Shown: in pieces, positions 61,929-64,000 of the stretch | How positions within the stretch are numbered: the first letter of the stretch is position 1 | Layout of the letters: every line of letters starts with the position of its first letter | From: Duganella zoogloeoides | GTDB taxonomy: Bacteria > Pseudomonadota > Gammaproteobacteria > Burkholderiales > Burkholderiaceae_D | Assembly (NCBI RefSeq): GCF_034479515.1 | Contig: NZ_CP140152.1 | Location: 4,650,001 to 4,714,000, forward strand | Length of the DNA stretch: 64,000 nucleotides | Direction: 5' to 3' | Position numbers and translations under genes: made by a program | Notes under the pieces: model-generated | Database searches by the model: none | Told to the model about the DNA's origin: nothing | The model's input: only the letters and a program-made list of their open reading frames with translations

Positions 61929-62954
61929 TCAGGCATACCCCAGGCGGGCTGCGGCCTGGCGCACCAGGGTGGCGTCGCCGGTCGCCAGTTGTTTCGAGTC
62001 CGACAAGGTCTGGCGGAACGACTTGGCGCCCGGCAGGCCCTGCATCAGGCCCAGCATGTGGCGCGTAATCGAATTCATCTTCAGGCCGAGCGGGCCGTAC
62101 TGCGCCAGCTGCGCCGTGATGTAGGGAATCATCGCCTCGAGCACCTCGGCGCGCGATTTCGGCTCGGTGGTGGCGCCGTAGTAGCGCTGGTCGAACGTGG
62201 CCATCAAGAACGGGTTGTGATACGCCTCGCGGCCCAGCATCACGCCATCGACATGGCGCAGGTGCTCGTCGATCTCGGCTTCGGTCTTGATGCCGCCGTT
62301 GATGATGATTTCAAACTGCGGGAAATCACGCTTGAGGCGGTAGGCGAAGTCGTACTTGAGCGGCGGGATTTCGCGGTTTTCCTTGGGCGACAGGCCTTTC
62401 AGGATGGCGTTGCGCGCGTGAACGATAAACGTGGTGCAGCCGGCGTCCGCCACGGTACCGACGAAATCGCGCACGAAATCGTAACTTTCGGTTTTATCGA
62501 TGCCGATGCGGTGCTTGACGGTGACGTCGATATCGACTGCGTCGCGCATGGCTTTCACGCAATCGGCCACCAGTTGCGGCTCAGCCATCAGGCAGGCGCC
62601 GAACGCACCCTTTTGCACGCGCTCGGACGGGCAACCGCAATTGAGGTTGATCTCGTCGTAGCCCCATTGCTGGCCCAGCCTGGCACTGGTGGCCAGGTCG
62701 GCCGGGTCGCTGCCCCCCAGTTGCAGCGCGACCGGGTGTTCTTCATCGTTGAAGCGCAGGTGCCGTTCGACGTCGCCATACACCAGCGCGCCGGTGGTGA
62801 CCATCTCGGTGTACAGCCAGGTGTGCTGGCTGATATGGCGGTGGAACACGCGGCAGTGGCGGTCGGTCCAGTCCATCATCGGCGCCACGGACAGGCGGCG
62901 GCCCGGCACGGGGGCGGTGTCGGCGACGGTGGTGTGCGGGGCGGGATTGGTCAT
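61929..62954 (-). CDS. dusA: tRNA-dihydrouridine(20/20a) synthase
   Basis: The 341-residue flavoenzyme reduces uridines in the tRNA D-loop. DusA features are SVAPMMDWTDRHCRVFHR, NLNCGCPSERVQKGAFGACL with the catalytic Cys (about residue 108), TVKHRIGID and a C-terminal helical domain (NSITRHMLGLMQGLPGAKSF). ATG 62954 is chosen; the open frame to 63053 extends into non-conserved sequence. The last codons lie in a tandem 11-base repeat, so the C-terminal end could vary between strains. Confidence 0.93.
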   Translation of the reverse strand: MTNPAPHTTVADTAPVPGRRLSVAPMMDWTDRHCRVFHRHISQHTWLYTEMVTTGALVYGDVERHLRFNDEEHPVALQLGGSDPADLATSARLGQQWGYDEINLNCGCPSERVQKGAFGACLMAEPQLVADCVKAMRDAVDIDVTVKHRIGIDKTESYDFVRDFVGTVADAGCTTFIVHARNAILKGLSPKENREIPPLKYDFAYRLKRDFPQFEIIINGGIKTEAEIDEHLRHVDGVMLGREAYHNPFLMATFDQRYYGATTEPKSRAEVLEAMIPYITAQLAQYGPLGLKMNSITRHMLGLMQGLPGAKSFRQTLSDSKQLATGDATLVRQAAARLGYA

Positions 62955-63148
62955 GGCGGTAACTGCGGGTGGGGTATGGGGGTCGTCATTATACCGCCAA
63001 ACGCCGCCCCGCCGCCCCGGCCGTATTTCCCGCACAGTTGGCAAAAATAACAAAATTCATCGTTATTCCCGCATATTCACCTTCTCATTCCAGCATGAAT
63101 CCCGAAGAATATGCCTCGGACAACAATCATTCGTTACCAGGGACAACC

Positions 63149-63907
63149 ATGAATTTCGGCGCCAGGCTCAAGCAGATCAGAACCGACAAGAACCTTACCC
63201 AGCCGCAGTTTGCCGAGTTGATCGGCATCGAGCAGTCTTACCTCTCCAAGCTCGAGAACGACAAGTCGCAGCCGTCGGCGGAGATGTTCGGCAGCATCAT
63301 CAAGGCGCTGGGCATGGCGCCCGAAGTTTTCCTGGCCGATCTCGACCAGGAGACGCAGGCATCGCTGCGCCATATTCCGCAGGTGAGCCAGTTCCGCGAA
63401 GGCGTGACCATCCGCCGCGTGCACCATGCGCGGCGCTATGTCTTTGGTGCAGCCGCCGCTGCGGCACTGGGGTTTGCCATGATGCTTGCGGCAAACGACG
63501 GCATCTTCTTTCCCAACAATCAGTACAAGTATGTTTCGAAGGGCGTCATCGCGCCCGGCGAATCCGAGACCATCTTCGAGCAATACCGCCGGATCCAGGA
63601 AATGAGAATGATGGCCAAGATCATCACCATCGAAGAAATGGCGCGCTTGCAGGCCGAGTTCGAAGCGAACCGGCTCAGGCGCATGACGGTCGAGTCATGG
63701 CGCGACCGCGGCAGCGTGTATTTCGAGAATGTGGAAGGCGGACGGCGCATGTTCGAACTGGCCGACAAACGCTACGTCCATTCAGAGGCCAACCGGATCC
63801 TGCAATACCTGGGCGCCCTGCTCGCTTTCTGTGCACCGCTGATCCTGGTCGTCGAATGGCGGCTGCGGGCGGCAGCCCGGCGCATCACCCGTACTTCCGA
63901 TAATTAA
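63149..63907 (+). CDS. Membrane-anchored XRE-type helix-turn-helix protein
   Basis: The 252-residue protein starts with an XRE helix-turn-helix (residues 1-62; RLKQIRTDKNLTQPQFAELI, EQSYLSKLENDKSQPS). A linker is followed by a transmembrane helix (~94-114; FGAAAAAALGFAMMLAA), a ~105-residue probably extracytoplasmic domain and a second hydrophobic helix (~223-243; LGALLAFCAPLILVVEW). DNA-binding regulators with two membrane helices are uncommon and suggest envelope sensing. AGGGA precedes ATG 63149; ATG 63095 is an alternative. The next gene, 28 bases downstream, encodes an exported protein and may be its partner. Confidence 0.8.
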   Translation: MNFGARLKQIRTDKNLTQPQFAELIGIEQSYLSKLENDKSQPSAEMFGSIIKALGMAPEVFLADLDQETQASLRHIPQVSQFREGVTIRRVHHARRYVFGAAAAAALGFAMMLAANDGIFFPNNQYKYVSKGVIAPGESETIFEQYRRIQEMRMMAKIITIEEMARLQAEFEANRLRRMTVESWRDRGSVYFENVEGGRRMFELADKRYVHSEANRILQYLGALLAFCAPLILVVEWRLRAAARRITRTSDN

Positions 63908-63935
63908 ACAAACCAACCATTACAAAGGAGACACC

Positions 63936-64000
63936 ATGTCGCACTTGAGAACCTTTTTGGCAGGCGCCACCACCATGGCCAGCGCGCTGGCAGCAGTCTT
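63936..64000 (+). CDS. Start of an exported protein gene (partial)
   Basis: AAAGGAG lies seven bases before the ATG. The visible 21 residues, MSHLRTFLAGATTMASALAA plus V, look like a signal peptide. The rest is outside the window. It is probably cotranscribed with the XRE-type gene. Confidence 0.6.
   Translation, partial: MSHLRTFLAGATTMASALAAV

Noticed and set aside
1..64000. CRISPR array, rRNA genes, insertion sequences with transposase, replication origin
   Set aside because: No regularly spaced repeats, rRNA-like stretches, transposase motifs or DnaA-box clusters were seen.

Overview
The window is high-GC, densely coded bacterial DNA. It looks like a betaproteobacterium of the Oxalobacteraceae, in the Massilia/Duganella/Pseudoduganella group. 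That placement is an inference from gene content: GluQ-RS, a DUF3422 protein, several methyl-accepting chemotaxis proteins ending in an E-W-E-E-F-like tail, a class I fumarase next to murI, and a large plant-polysaccharide locus. No rRNA or CRISPR array is present. Two tRNA genes are present (Ser-GGA on the minus strand, His-GTG on the plus strand).

Layout. 1-10.8 kb holds mostly housekeeping and general genes: a partial M28 peptidase, gluQ, a CYTH-CHAD protein, a LysE exporter, a LysR regulator, a HAD-like protein that has lost catalytic residues, DinB-like and DUF3422 proteins, and two alpha/beta hydrolases. A 119-nt near-perfect hairpin lies at 5975-6093. At 10.8-11.3 kb there is a doubly deleted chemoreceptor remnant.

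11.3-38.0 kb is the centrepiece, a xyloglucan-to-central-metabolism superlocus. One minus-strand operon encodes a TonB-dependent receptor, a GH35 beta-galactosidase, a GH31 alpha-xylosidase with a PA14 insert and a GH95 alpha-fucosidase. A second encodes a fused 2-keto-3-deoxy-xylonate dehydratase/D-xylose dehydrogenase (XylX-XylB), xylonate dehydratase (XylD) and the xylose ABC importer XylF-XylG-XylH. The XylR-type activator gene lies just upstream of that operon. Next comes a secreted SGNH-esterase/GH74 endo-xyloglucanase fusion and, after an unrelated hypothetical gene and a flavohemoglobin gene, a GH39 beta-xylosidase. The model is: the extracellular SGNH-GH74 enzyme deacetylates and cuts xyloglucan, the receptor imports oligosaccharides, the periplasmic GH95/GH35/GH31/GH39 enzymes strip side chains and release xylose, XylFGH imports xylose, and a Weimberg-type oxidative route degrades it. 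A conserved motif of about 24-36 bp, always in the same orientation relative to the downstream gene, precedes all four transcription units. It is the best candidate for a shared XylR operator.

38.2-45.9 kb holds a chemoreceptor, a YeeE/YedE pair with soxR, an SDR gene behind two copies of a palindromic operator, a PAS/GAF histidine kinase and a soluble PQQ-type sugar dehydrogenase. 46.0-47.6 kb is a lower-GC scar next to tRNA-Ser, with an orphan ribbon-helix-helix antitoxin, a frameshifted toxin remnant, small membrane proteins and an apparent remnant of a P4-type integrase. 47.9-64 kb holds a hybrid histidine kinase, acs, a YqhA-family protein, fumA-murI, tRNA-His, two more chemoreceptors, a glycine/tyrosine-rich lipoprotein, a tandem pair of stand-alone TonB C-terminal domain proteins, dusA, a membrane-anchored XRE-type regulator and the start of another exported-protein gene.
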